A DNA stretch of 38,549 bases from Holophagales bacterium UBA5704 (GTDB taxonomy: Bacteria; Acidobacteriota; Thermoanaerobaculia; Multivoradales; UBA5704): NCBI GenBank assembly GCA_002420005.1, contig DIHE01000090.1, positions 12,341 to 50,889 on the forward strand. Direction: 5' to 3'. The notes beneath the pieces are model-generated. The model searched no databases. It was not told where the DNA came from and was given only the letters and a program-made list of their open reading frames with translations. The position numbers and the translations under genes are program-made. Numbering within the stretch: position 1 is the stretch's first letter; each line of letters begins with the position of its first letter. Below are positions 16,225-23,983 of the stretch, in pieces.

Positions 16225-17630
16225 CCCAGGAAGCCGACTCCTCCGACCTGATCTTCAACGGCATCGACGGCGCATCCGGCACACCGTACTACCCGAGCCT
16301 GACCGCCGACGAGGTCGCCACGCTCGCCCTCGGACGGCCGCCGGACGCGCAGGCCGTCGCCCGTGCACGGCGGCGCACCGCTGCGGAGCGCCCGCATCTC
16401 GGCCTGCGCGACGGGTACGACCCCCGCCTCCTCGCCGACGGCGGCTGGGGGGTGATCTTCGCCCGGGACGCCGACCCGGTCTTCCAGGAGGCCCTGGCGC
16501 CGCTCGTCGCTCACCGGCAGCTCCAGGCCACCGCTCGCGACGAGCGCCGCTTCCGGGTCTTCGCGGGCGCGGACGGCGTGCGGCCCGGCGAAGGCCCGGA
16601 CGACTTCCTCGCCCGCCACCACATGAGCCTGGACGCGGCGGACCCGAACGTCGTGCCCTACAACCTTCTCCTCGTGGGGAATCCGGAAGAGATTTCCTGG
16701 GATTTCCAGAGCGGTCTCGACCTCCAGTACGCGGTGGGCCGGATCGCCTTCGAGACGGCGGACGAGACCGGCCGCTATGCCGGCGCCGTCATCGCCGGAG
16801 AAACCGGGACCGCCGTCCCCGCCGGCCCCCGGAAAGCCGCCTTCTTCGGCGTCCGGAACCCCGGCGACCGCCCGACCCTCCTGGCCGCCGAGCACCTGCT
16901 CGGCCGTGTGGCAGCCACCGTCGAGGCCGGGCAGCCCGCGTGGTCCGTCGAGCGCATCGTCGGCGAGGGCGCCACCAAGGCGCGTCTCACCCATCTCCTC
17001 GGCGGCGGCGAAACGCCCGCCTTTCTTTTCACCACCAGCCACGGCATGGGATTCCCCAAGGACGACCCGCGCCAGCCCCCCCACCAGGGCGCCTTGCTCT
17101 GCCAGGACTGGTCTGGAAGCGGCCCCATCTCCGAGGACCACTACCTGGCCGGTGACCACCTCGCCGTGGATGCCCGGCCCGGCGGGCTGATCGCCTTCTT
17201 CTTCGCCTGCCACGGCGCCGGCACGCCACGCCACAACCTCTTTCCGGAACGGGGCGGCGAGGCGCGGGAGCTCGCCGGCCGCCCCTTCGCCGCCCGCCTC
17301 CCCCACCGTCTCCTCGCCCAGGGAGCCCTGGCCGTCGTGGGCCACGTCGAGCGCACCTGGGGCTACTCCTTTCTCTGGGAGGGAGCCGGCGCCCAGACCG
17401 CCCCCTTCGAGGACTCCGTGAAACGTCTTCTCGACGGCTGGCCTGTCGGAGCCGCCCTGGAGACCTTCGTCCTGCGGCGGGCCTTCTTGACCGACCAGCT
17501 CCACGCAGCGATCAAGCGGATCGACAGCGGCGAACCGGTGGACGCCAAGAAGCTCACCCGCCTGTGGACCGCCCACAGCGATTCCCGCGCCTTCGTGCTG
17601 CTCGGCGATCCGGCGGTGCGCCTGCCGTGA
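16221..17630 (+). CDS. C25/gingipain-like clan-CD peptidase
   Basis: A 469-aa protein without signal peptide or membrane segment. It carries both clan-CD blocks: hydrophobic strand plus His-Gly (FLFTTSHGMGFP, H274) and hydrophobic strand plus Ala-Cys (IAFFFACHGAGTP, C330). It ends with AFVLLGDPAVRLP, the closing motif shared by C25 and CHAT-type peptidases. YNLLLVGNPEEI and LQYAVGRIAF match the N-terminal C25 subdomain (VGD...GR). Gingipain relatives are usually secreted; this one appears cytoplasmic, which fits an intracellular effector. ATG overlaps the nSTAND stop by 4 nt. Catalysis is predicted from the dyad; specificity is unknown. It is the last gene of the operon, 18 nt from the convergent kinase gene. 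Confidence 0.85.
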   Translation: MTQEADSSDLIFNGIDGASGTPYYPSLTADEVATLALGRPPDAQAVARARRRTAAERPHLGLRDGYDPRLLADGGWGVIFARDADPVFQEALAPLVAHRQLQATARDERRFRVFAGADGVRPGEGPDDFLARHHMSLDAADPNVVPYNLLLVGNPEEISWDFQSGLDLQYAVGRIAFETADETGRYAGAVIAGETGTAVPAGPRKAAFFGVRNPGDRPTLLAAEHLLGRVAATVEAGQPAWSVERIVGEGATKARLTHLLGGGETPAFLFTTSHGMGFPKDDPRQPPHQGALLCQDWSGSGPISEDHYLAGDHLAVDARPGGLIAFFFACHGAGTPRHNLFPERGGEARELAGRPFAARLPHRLLAQGALAVVGHVERTWGYSFLWEGAGAQTAPFEDSVKRLLDGWPVGAALETFVLRRAFLTDQLHAAIKRIDSGEPVDAKKLTRLWTAHSDSRAFVLLGDPAVRLP

Positions 17631-17648
17631 CGGCCGCGCCCGATTTCC

Positions 17649-20141
17649 CTACGCCGGTCCCCGTTCCTTCGAGGAAGGGGAGCGTCCCGGTGCCGGCCTG
17701 CCCCAGGCCCGGTAGAGAGCCGCCACCCGCGCCTGCGCCTCCTCCACCTTCCGGGCGTCGATCTCCGGCTCCTTCGCCAGAGCCTCCACCGCGCCGACCA
17801 GCAAGGGCTCGGCCTCCGCAAACCGCCCTTCGGCCGCCAGGCTCCCGCCGAGCACGCTCTCCGCATCCGCCACCCGCCAAGAGGTGGGCGACGCCTGCCG
17901 CAGGACCGCGACCGCCTCCCGGGCCAACGGCTCCGCCTCCGCCGCCCGGCCTTGATCGAGGAGCACGGAGGCGAGATTTCTCAGGTAGACGGCGCGATCG
18001 GGGTGTTGCGGGCCAAGGCTCACCGCAGCGATCGCCAAGGCCTCCCGCAAGAGGGGCTCAGCACCCTTGAGATCCCCTCTCTTCTCTCGGAGAAACGAGG
18101 CGAGGTTGCTCAGGCTCCGGGCGAGCCTCGGATGCGTCGATCCGAGGAGCTTGCGGCGCATCTCCACCACCTCCCGATAGGTGTCCTCGGCGCCGGCCAG
18201 ATCTCCGCGGTCCTCGTAGAGCACCGCGAGATTGCTCAGCGTCGCGGCCACCTCGGGATGGTCCGCCCCCAGCAGCTTCCGCCGCAAGGCGAGCGCCTCC
18301 AGGTAGTACCTCTCGGCCCCGGCATAGTCCCTCTTGGCATGCCGGACGCCCCCCAGATTCTTGAGGCTCCGGGCCACGTCCTCGTGCTCTCTCCCCAGAA
18401 GCCTCACCTTGAGGTCCAGCGCCTCGCGGTAGAGCACCTCCGCCGCATCCAGCTTCCCTTTGGCTTCGAGAAGAGCGGCGAGATCGTTGAGCGCCTTGGC
18501 ATGATCCAGCGTCTCGGTGGCGCCTTCGCGGCGCTGGATCTCCAGAGCCTCCTGGAGCAGCGGCTCGGCCGCCGCATCCTCCCCCATCTCCCGGCGCAGC
18601 ACCGCCAGATTCTGCAGGCTCTCCGCCACCCGCAGGTCCCGGTTACCGAACAGACTCCGCCGGATCGCCAGCGACTCCTCCTGCAACGGCCGCGCGGATT
18701 CGAACAGTCCGAGACCGCGGTAGACCTGCCCCATGGTGTCCATCAGCGTGGCGCGCAGCTCGGGTTGATCCTGGAGGTCCTTCGAGATTCGTGCGGTGCC
18801 CTGATCCAGCACCTCGCGGGCGGTGACCGTCTCCCCTTTCGACCGGCTGGGGTCCGGGATCTCGAAGGCCTCCTTCAAGAACGTGGAGACCGCCTCGGCG
18901 CGAACCTTCTCGCGGACGGCTTGCCGCCAGAGCTGCGTCATCGCGACGCTGAAGCCGACGATCGCCACCAAGGCCAACGCGGCGACGCCCACGCCCCAGC
19001 GGTGACGGCGCGCGAACTTGCCCACCCGATACCACGCGGTGTCCGGCCGCGCGAGGACCGGCAGCCCCTCCAGATGGCGTTGCACGTCCGCCGCGAGCTG
19101 CTCCGCCGACGCATAGCGCCGCGGCGGCTCCTTGTGCATCGCCTTCAAGACGATGTTGTCCAGGTCTCCCGCCAGCAGCCGCCGCGCCGGCCCCGCGACC
19201 TCGCTCGGGCGCTGCGGATCGACGTCGCACACCGACCGGAACAGCGCCTCCCCTTCCATCGGAGGAGCCCCATAGGCAGAGCGGCCGGTCAGCAGGAGAT
19301 ACAGCAGGGCCCCGAGGACGTAGACATCGCTCGCCGTGGTGACCTGCTCACCGCGCAGCTGTTCCGGACTCGCCCACAGCGGCGTCATCGCCCGCCGTCC
19401 GAGGACGGTCAGCTCCGGCTCGGTGCGGTCGGGATCGAGGATCTTGGAGATGCCGAAGTCGAGGAGCTTGGGAGCGCCCGCCCGCGTCACCAGGATGTTC
19501 GCCGGTTTGAGATCCCGGTGCACCACCAGGTTCTGGTGCGCGAAGTGGACCGCCGAGCAGACCTCCAGGAACAGCCCCAGCCGCGCGGGGATCGAGAGCC
19601 CTTCGGCGTCGCAGAACTCGTCGAGAGGCCGGCCCTCCACGTGCTCCATGACGAAGAACGGCCGGCCATCGGCCGTCGAGCCGCCATCGAGAACGCGGGC
19701 GATGTTCGGATGATCGAGCCGGGTGAGGATGCGCCGTTCCGCCCGGAAGCGTTCGACGACCTCGTCGGTATCCATCCCGCGGCGGATGATCTTGAGCGCG
19801 AACCGTCCCTCGAACTGCCCCTCCGCCCGCTCGGCCAGATAGACCGTCCCCATGCCCCCGTGGCCGATCTCGCGGACGATGCGATACGCCTCGATACGGT
19901 CCCCCGCGGCCGGGGCCGCCTCACCGGCCCGCTCCTCCCGATGGAGGTCGAACAGAGGCTCCTCGATGAAGTCCCCGAGCACCTCTTCCGACGCGAGCAG
20001 GGACTCCACCTCCCCCCGCAGCTCGTCGTCGCCCCGGCAGGCCTCCGCGAGATAGGCGTCCCGCTCGGCCCGACGCCGCTCCAGGGCACCGTCGAGGACG
20101 GTCTTGACCTGCTGCCAGCGCTCGGGTGTCACCGTCTTCAT
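17649..20141 (-). CDS. Hanks-type Ser/Thr kinase with TPR domain
   Basis: An 830-aa membrane kinase of the form common in Acidobacteriota. It has an N-terminal helical segment (1-80, RWQQVKTVLDGALER) and a kinase domain at about 85-365 with G-loop EIGHGGMGTVYLAE, K117, catalytic HRDLKPAN (D210), DFG at 228-230 and WASPEQLRG. One membrane helix lies near 390 (WGVGVAALALVAIVGFSV). Tetratricopeptide repeats continue to the C-terminus, with many units of the KLLGxxHPxxAxxLxNLA type. All key catalytic residues are present. It is preceded by an ECF sigma gene 43 nt upstream, the usual pairing. It converges on the C25-like gene, so its 3' end faces the conflict operon. Confidence 0.94.
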   Translation of the reverse strand: MKTVTPERWQQVKTVLDGALERRRAERDAYLAEACRGDDELRGEVESLLASEEVLGDFIEEPLFDLHREERAGEAAPAAGDRIEAYRIVREIGHGGMGTVYLAERAEGQFEGRFALKIIRRGMDTDEVVERFRAERRILTRLDHPNIARVLDGGSTADGRPFFVMEHVEGRPLDEFCDAEGLSIPARLGLFLEVCSAVHFAHQNLVVHRDLKPANILVTRAGAPKLLDFGISKILDPDRTEPELTVLGRRAMTPLWASPEQLRGEQVTTASDVYVLGALLYLLLTGRSAYGAPPMEGEALFRSVCDVDPQRPSEVAGPARRLLAGDLDNIVLKAMHKEPPRRYASAEQLAADVQRHLEGLPVLARPDTAWYRVGKFARRHRWGVGVAALALVAIVGFSVAMTQLWRQAVREKVRAEAVSTFLKEAFEIPDPSRSKGETVTAREVLDQGTARISKDLQDQPELRATLMDTMGQVYRGLGLFESARPLQEESLAIRRSLFGNRDLRVAESLQNLAVLRREMGEDAAAEPLLQEALEIQRREGATETLDHAKALNDLAALLEAKGKLDAAEVLYREALDLKVRLLGREHEDVARSLKNLGGVRHAKRDYAGAERYYLEALALRRKLLGADHPEVAATLSNLAVLYEDRGDLAGAEDTYREVVEMRRKLLGSTHPRLARSLSNLASFLREKRGDLKGAEPLLREALAIAAVSLGPQHPDRAVYLRNLASVLLDQGRAAEAEPLAREAVAVLRQASPTSWRVADAESVLGGSLAAEGRFAEAEPLLVGAVEALAKEPEIDARKVEEAQARVAALYRAWGRPAPGRSPSSKERGPA

Positions 20142-20184
20142 AGGCTTGCAACAAGACGCGAGAAAGGCGTCCTGCGCGGCTCAT

Positions 20185-20751
20185 TCAAGGGCCGGAGAGC
20201 TCCCGGTGCAGCCAGAGCCGCGCGGTGTTCCACTCGCGCTTGACGGTGGTCACCGAGATCCCCAGAAGCTCGGCGATCTCCTCATGTTTCAGACCGGTGA
20301 AGAACCGCAGCTCGACGATCCGGCTCTGCCGCGGATCGAGCAGAGCGAGCCGGGAGAGGGCGTCATCCAGAGCGGCGAGATCGAGATGCTGCGCCTCCGC
20401 GAGGTTGAACGCCTTCTCCAGGGGGACCTTGACGACCCCCTCCCCCCGTTTCTGGGTATGCCGCCCCTTGGCGTAGTCGACCAGGATGCGGCGCATGAGA
20501 AGCGCGGTGACGGCGAAAAACTGCTCCCGGTTCTGCCACTGGATCTCGCGCTGTCCCTGGAGGCGGAGATAGACCTCGCTGACCAGGGCGGTGGGCTGGA
20601 GGGTATGCCCGGCGGACTCCCGGAGGAAGTAGCGGCGGGCCATCTGCCGGAGGTCATCGAAGACGAACGGCATGAGCCGCTCCAGAGCCGCTGGATCGCC
20701 ATGGCTCCAGTCCTGGAGAAGCTGCGTGACCTCGGCGGGATTCTCGGACAT
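20185..20751 (-). CDS. ECF sigma factor (Sigma70_ECF, kinase-linked)
   Basis: A 188-aa sigma factor of the Pfam Sigma70_ECF type. Region 2 reads LMPFVFDDLRQMARRYFLRE, HTLQPTALVSEVYLRL and FFAVTALLMRRILVDYAKGR; region 4 reads RQSRIVELRFFTGLKHEEIA and LGISVTTVKREWNTARLWL. This branch is typical of Acidobacteriota and Planctomycetes. It is normally encoded beside a Ser/Thr kinase rather than a zinc-finger anti-sigma, and its activity is thought to be governed by phosphorylation. That matches the kinase 43 nt downstream. TAGAAT at 20764-20769 predicts a leader of about 6 nt with no Shine-Dalgarno. Confidence 0.93.
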   Translation of the reverse strand: MSENPAEVTQLLQDWSHGDPAALERLMPFVFDDLRQMARRYFLRESAGHTLQPTALVSEVYLRLQGQREIQWQNREQFFAVTALLMRRILVDYAKGRHTQKRGEGVVKVPLEKAFNLAEAQHLDLAALDDALSRLALLDPRQSRIVELRFFTGLKHEEIAELLGISVTTVKREWNTARLWLHRELSGP

Positions 20752-20763
20752 GAGACTGTGGAG

Positions 20764-20769
20764 ATTCTA
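20764..20769 (-). promoter_or_regulatory. Putative -10 box, ECF/kinase operon
   Basis: TAGAAT on the minus strand, 12 nt before the sigma factor ATG. It repeats the same hexamer and near-leaderless spacing seen upstream of other genes here. Confidence 0.42.
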
Positions 20770-20817
20770 CCAAACTCCCATGGTCCGAACCGCACGAGGA
20801 TCTCGCGTCTAGAGTGA

Positions 20818-20877
20818 GGCAGGGCAACAGGCCCTGCCGTCTCGCCAGGGGCGGCTGCAAGCTGCCCCTCTTTTTTT
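20818..20877 (+). terminator. Hairpin pair ending in a strong intrinsic terminator
   Basis: First hairpin: GGCAGGGC (20818-20825), loop AACAG, GCCCTGCC (20831-20838). Second: AGGGGCGGC (20847-20855), loop TGCAA, GCTGCCCCT (20861-20869), a 9-bp stem with one G-T wobble, then C and seven T (20871-20877). This is a textbook rho-independent terminator on the plus strand. Yet the nearest plus-strand gene upstream ends at 17630 and the intervening genes are on the other strand. It therefore ends either a small RNA made from the divergent promoter region or an attenuated leader of the gene at 21024. Confidence 0.8.
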
Positions 20878-21023
20878 ATGCAACCTCCTGGTCGCGCCAC
20901 CTCCGCCGTTCCCTGCACTCCCTAAACACTTCCCCGCACCCGGGTGTCTCACTCAGGCGAACGCTGAACCTTCCACAGCGACGTGCAGCGGACCCACAAA
21001 AGGCCCGCACAAAGGAGGTTTCC

Positions 21024-21824
21024 ATGCTCCAGAAGCGCAGCTATGCCCGGAATCGTTCGTTCCCGACCCCTTTCACCATTTTCGCCCTGGGAATGCTGGC
21101 ACTCGCCCCGGCAGCTCCTGCCCAGCCGACCACGGACCCATGCGATGCCGCACTCGCCTCTCCCGAGGGGGCGCTCGCCCTGCAAGGCGACGATCCGGTG
21201 ATCCTCGAAGGGGTGGCCGAGTGGGAGACCGAGATCCTCAAGCTCAAGGTCACCCGGCCCGGCGTGCTCACCCTGGAAGCCGAAAGCGGGCCGGAAGCCG
21301 AGGGGTCCCTCCAGGTGCGGGGCGCCTCGGGGCTCCGGTTGGTCGACACGGCCTCCCTGCGCTCCGGCCGTCCGTTGACCGTCCCGGTGGACCCCAAGGA
21401 GCTGTATTGCCTGCGGGTCGCCCGCCAGGCGGGCACGACGGGAGGTCTTGAGCTCCGCCTGGAGCTCGTCGACCTCTGCACGCTCCGCCCACAGCCGGAT
21501 GATCACGGGGACAGCTTCGCCTGCGCGACCGACGTGCAGATGGGCACTCCGGCGGCAGGAACGATCTCCCCGGGCGACCGCGACATCTTCGCTCTCTCTC
21601 TCGTCTCAACGGGAACGGTGGTGATGCAGAGCGGCGGCACCACCGGTACCGCCGGGAAGCTCTTCGACGAGACCGGCGCCCCGGTCGCCACGGTCAACGG
21701 CGGCGGCTCCGGGGCCGGCTTCCATCTCTCCGCGGCCCTGCCGGCCGGCCGCTACTATCTGCGCGTGGAGAGCGTCAACGGCGCGGCGGGCACCTATACA
21801 CTCGACGTCACGCCGGCTCCCTGA
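21024..21824 (+). CDS. Secreted PPC-domain protein
   Basis: A 266-aa exported protein. Signal peptide at residues 1-35 (FTIFALGMLALAPAAPAQP). The mature part has two beta-rich halves: an N-terminal one (VAEWETEILKLKVTRPGVLT) and a C-terminal bacterial pre-peptidase (PPC) domain (about 165-264: DDHGDSFACATD to GRYYLRVESVNGAAGTYTLD). PPC domains are non-catalytic beta-sandwiches on secreted proteins, often involved in targeting or binding. No enzymatic domain is attached. AAAGGAGG (21011-21018) fixes the start at 21024, although the frame opens further upstream. Four Cys in the mature chain may form disulfides. Confidence 0.85.
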   Translation: MLQKRSYARNRSFPTPFTIFALGMLALAPAAPAQPTTDPCDAALASPEGALALQGDDPVILEGVAEWETEILKLKVTRPGVLTLEAESGPEAEGSLQVRGASGLRLVDTASLRSGRPLTVPVDPKELYCLRVARQAGTTGGLELRLELVDLCTLRPQPDDHGDSFACATDVQMGTPAAGTISPGDRDIFALSLVSTGTVVMQSGGTTGTAGKLFDETGAPVATVNGGGSGAGFHLSAALPAGRYYLRVESVNGAAGTYTLDVTPAP

Positions 21825-21898
21825 CACAGAACCTCGGAGCGCCAGAGAGCCTTACCCGGTGGTTGAGCTGCCAGGCGCTGCAGTTGAGCGGGGCGGAG

Positions 21899-22201
21899 CT
21901 ATTCTTCCCCAACCCCGCGCGGCCAGGTGTTGAACACCAGGACTTCCCCTTCGACGAGGGCCTGCTCGTAGAACTCGCGGTCCTCGTCGTCCTCCTCGTA
22001 GTCGGCGCCGGTGACGACCGCGCCTTCTTCGAGGGATTCCACCTCCCAGCCGTAGTCTTCGATCAGCTCGCGGGCACGCTCTTCGGCATCGTCCTTATCC
22101 TGGTTCTGCATCCAGCAGCTCACGTAGGCTCCGCCCGCGTCGTGGAACTCCTTCGCGTCCGGGGTGGGAACGGCCTGGAAGGTCAAGAGAAACATGGGCA
22201 T
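21899..22201 (-). CDS. Small acidic conserved-looking protein, unknown
   Basis: A 100-aa cytoplasmic protein, strongly acidic in its middle (EEDDEDREFYEQAL). It starts MPMFLLTFQAVPTPDAKEFH and ends EGEVLVFNTWPRG. AAGGAG about 8 nt before ATG 22201 supports translation. I do not recognise a named family. The alternating strand/helix pattern (MFLLTFQ, AEERARELIEDYGWEVESLE) suggests a compact alpha-beta fold, possibly ferredoxin-like. It sits between convergent and same-strand neighbours, about 40 nt before the end of the HD-GYP gene, so it may share that gene's promoter region or have its own. Confidence 0.72.
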   Translation of the reverse strand: MPMFLLTFQAVPTPDAKEFHDAGGAYVSCWMQNQDKDDAEERARELIEDYGWEVESLEEGAVVTGADYEEDDEDREFYEQALVEGEVLVFNTWPRGVGEE

Positions 22202-22240
22202 GCGAAGAGCTCCTTCTGGAAGAACCTGGAGCGTACCACC

Positions 22241-23824
22241 TCAGACTGCCGAGCGCATTGGCGCGAAGGTCACCGGGGCCGCCACCGCCCCCGGCAGCCA
22301 GCCCCCTTCGCGCACCACCTCCAGCAGAAGCTCGACGATCCGCGGATCGAACTGCCGGCCCGCCTCGCGGCGCAGCTCCTCCATGGCCACCTCGACCGAC
22401 TGCCCGCGGCGGTACGGGCGGTCATGGGTGATCGCGTCGAAGGCGTCGACCACCGCGAGAATCCGGGCGTCCATCGGGATCTCCTCGCCCGAAAGGCCAA
22501 AGTAGCCGGGATAGCGGACGCCCTGGCGGGCTCCGTCCCAGCGCTCCTGGTGGTAGCGGATGATCGGCTCCACCTCGCGCAGAGCCTCGACGTCGCGGAT
22601 GATCCGCAGACCGATTTCCACGTGCTGCTCCATCAGCTCCTTCTCGTCCGGCGCCAGCTCTCCCGGCTTGTTGAGCACCGCCTCCGGAACCCCGATCTTG
22701 CCGACGTCGTGCAGCATGGCTCCGTAGCGCAAGACGCGCAGCCGGCGGCGGTCGTAGCCGAGCCTTTCACCGACCAGGACGGCGAGGTGCGCCACCCGCT
22801 GCACGTGCCCTTCGGTCGTCGAATCCTTGGCCTCGATCGCCGCGGCGAGGGCGAGGACGGTGCGCTCGAAATCGCGTTCCAGGTGCCGCCGCTGCGCGTG
22901 CACCCGGTCGAGGAGACGCAGGTTGCGGCCGGCCAGCCAGCCACCGATCAGCGCGAAGGCGGCGAAAAATCCGAGCGTCGAATAGGCGGGCGCGAGAAAC
23001 TCCCGGAAGTCGCGCAGGGTTTCCGGACGGACGGCGAGCAGGAAGGTGAGATAGGCGCCGGAGGCCAGCGAGCTCACCAGAAGCGCCGGCCCGGCCCCTC
23101 CGCGCAACGCGGCGAGGGCGATGGGGGCCACCAGGAGCACCGACAGCCAGTGCGGGAACGCCCAGCCGACCTGCTGCAGAATCACCGGCGGCACGAGGCC
23201 GACGAGCACCAACACGGCACACTCGGCCGGCCCGCGCCCCGCCGCGAGCCAGCCCCAGAGCCGCTCCCGATCCGGCAGCGCGAGGAGGAGGTGGGGACGG
23301 AAGGCCAGAAGGAACGGAAGGCCGAGCACGACCGCCGCCGCCAGATCCGAAATCCACCAGAAAAAGAAGGTGGAGGCGACGTCGCGCAGCTGCGGCCGCA
23401 GGAGACCGAGAGAGGCCAGGCCGGCCGTGCCGATGACCGCCGAGGCGAGGTTGTTGAGCAGGCAGCCGGCGAAGAAGACCCGCCGCAACCGCCGCCCCGT
23501 CCCTCCCCGGGGCTCGCGGAGGAACCAGGCGGGGAGCGCTGCGCTGGCCCCGTTGGCCAGGCAGGACAGCAGAAGCCCGGGAAGTGTCGTGGCGATGCCC
23601 CACGGAGAGGCGATCACGCCGAGCAGGACGCCGGCGACGCCCCAGATTCCGAACGCGGCGCCGGCGGCGAGCGAAACTCCGGCCGGCGGGAAGAGAAACG
23701 AGGCTCCTTCCGGCTGGCTGAACAGCGAGGAGACGTCGCTCGCCAGCTTGAACGCGAGAGCGGTCCCCGCGAGCGCCAGCAGACGCAAGGCAAGGCGTTC
23801 CCTCTTTTTCGGCTCCAAGCCCAT
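22241..23824 (-). CDS. MASE1 sensor with HD-GYP domain
   Basis: A 527-aa membrane protein. The N-terminal ~300 residues form about eight hydrophobic helices with the MASE1 hallmark FLFPPAGVSLAAG. The C-terminal HD-GYP domain has H372-D373 (MLHDVGKIGVPEAVLNKPG), EQHVEIGLRII, IIRYHQERWDG and ILAVVDAFDAITHDRPYR. HD-GYP proteins hydrolyse cyclic di-GMP. The signature is altered: canonical HHExxDGxGYP reads HQERWDG followed by a longer ARQGVRYPGYFGL, so a few residues are inserted and GYP is RYP. Metal ligands still look present. The frame opens at TTG 23848, but ATG 23824 with GGAGGG upstream is preferred. Confidence 0.9.
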   Translation of the reverse strand: MGLEPKKRERLALRLLALAGTALAFKLASDVSSLFSQPEGASFLFPPAGVSLAAGAAFGIWGVAGVLLGVIASPWGIATTLPGLLLSCLANGASAALPAWFLREPRGGTGRRLRRVFFAGCLLNNLASAVIGTAGLASLGLLRPQLRDVASTFFFWWISDLAAAVVLGLPFLLAFRPHLLLALPDRERLWGWLAAGRGPAECAVLVLVGLVPPVILQQVGWAFPHWLSVLLVAPIALAALRGGAGPALLVSSLASGAYLTFLLAVRPETLRDFREFLAPAYSTLGFFAAFALIGGWLAGRNLRLLDRVHAQRRHLERDFERTVLALAAAIEAKDSTTEGHVQRVAHLAVLVGERLGYDRRRLRVLRYGAMLHDVGKIGVPEAVLNKPGELAPDEKELMEQHVEIGLRIIRDVEALREVEPIIRYHQERWDGARQGVRYPGYFGLSGEEIPMDARILAVVDAFDAITHDRPYRRGQSVEVAMEELRREAGRQFDPRIVELLLEVVREGGWLPGAVAAPVTFAPMRSAV

Positions 23825-23923
23825 CCGGCCCTCCACGCGCTGCGGCAAGCCGATCCAGGTGCGGCTGAACGTGCCCCTGTATATCCGCCGGCCGGGGGTG
23901 TGTCAAGGCGGCGTACAGGAATC

Positions 23924-23961
23924 GGACGGGGAGGCATCGGACAGATTTGGACGGATCGGAC
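23924..23961 (+). repeat. Short GGAC-based direct repeats
   Basis: GGAC recurs at 23924, 23939, 23949 and 23958 in near-identical contexts (TCGGACGG, TCGGACAGA, TTGGACGGA, TCGGACGGA), spacing 15, 10 and 9 bp. It lies just upstream of the beta-propeller gene promoter. A similar 9-bp array occurs at 26545-26575. Confidence 0.65.
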
Positions 23962-23970
23962 GGATGGGGG

Positions 23971-23976
23971 TACAGT
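23971..23976 (+). promoter_or_regulatory. Possible -10 box, beta-propeller gene
   Basis: TACAGT lies 7 nt before ATG 23984, the same near-leaderless geometry as the TAGAAT boxes elsewhere in the window. This is a weaker match. Confidence 0.3.
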
Positions 23977-23983
23977 CGAGAGG

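Noticed and set aside
17658..17682. Hairpin CCCC-G-TTCCT-TCG-AGGAA-GGGG as a shared terminator
   Set aside because: It lies inside the last codons of the kinase gene, has a bulge and lacks a T run; possible but not supported enough to annotate.
21899..22201. Reading the small acidic protein as an antitoxin
   Set aside because: Acidic and short, but no toxin partner and no DNA-binding motif is visible.
21863..23983. Very long N-terminal extension of the beta-propeller gene
   Set aside because: It runs antisense through the HD-GYP gene and has charged low-complexity composition; the signal peptide begins at 23984.
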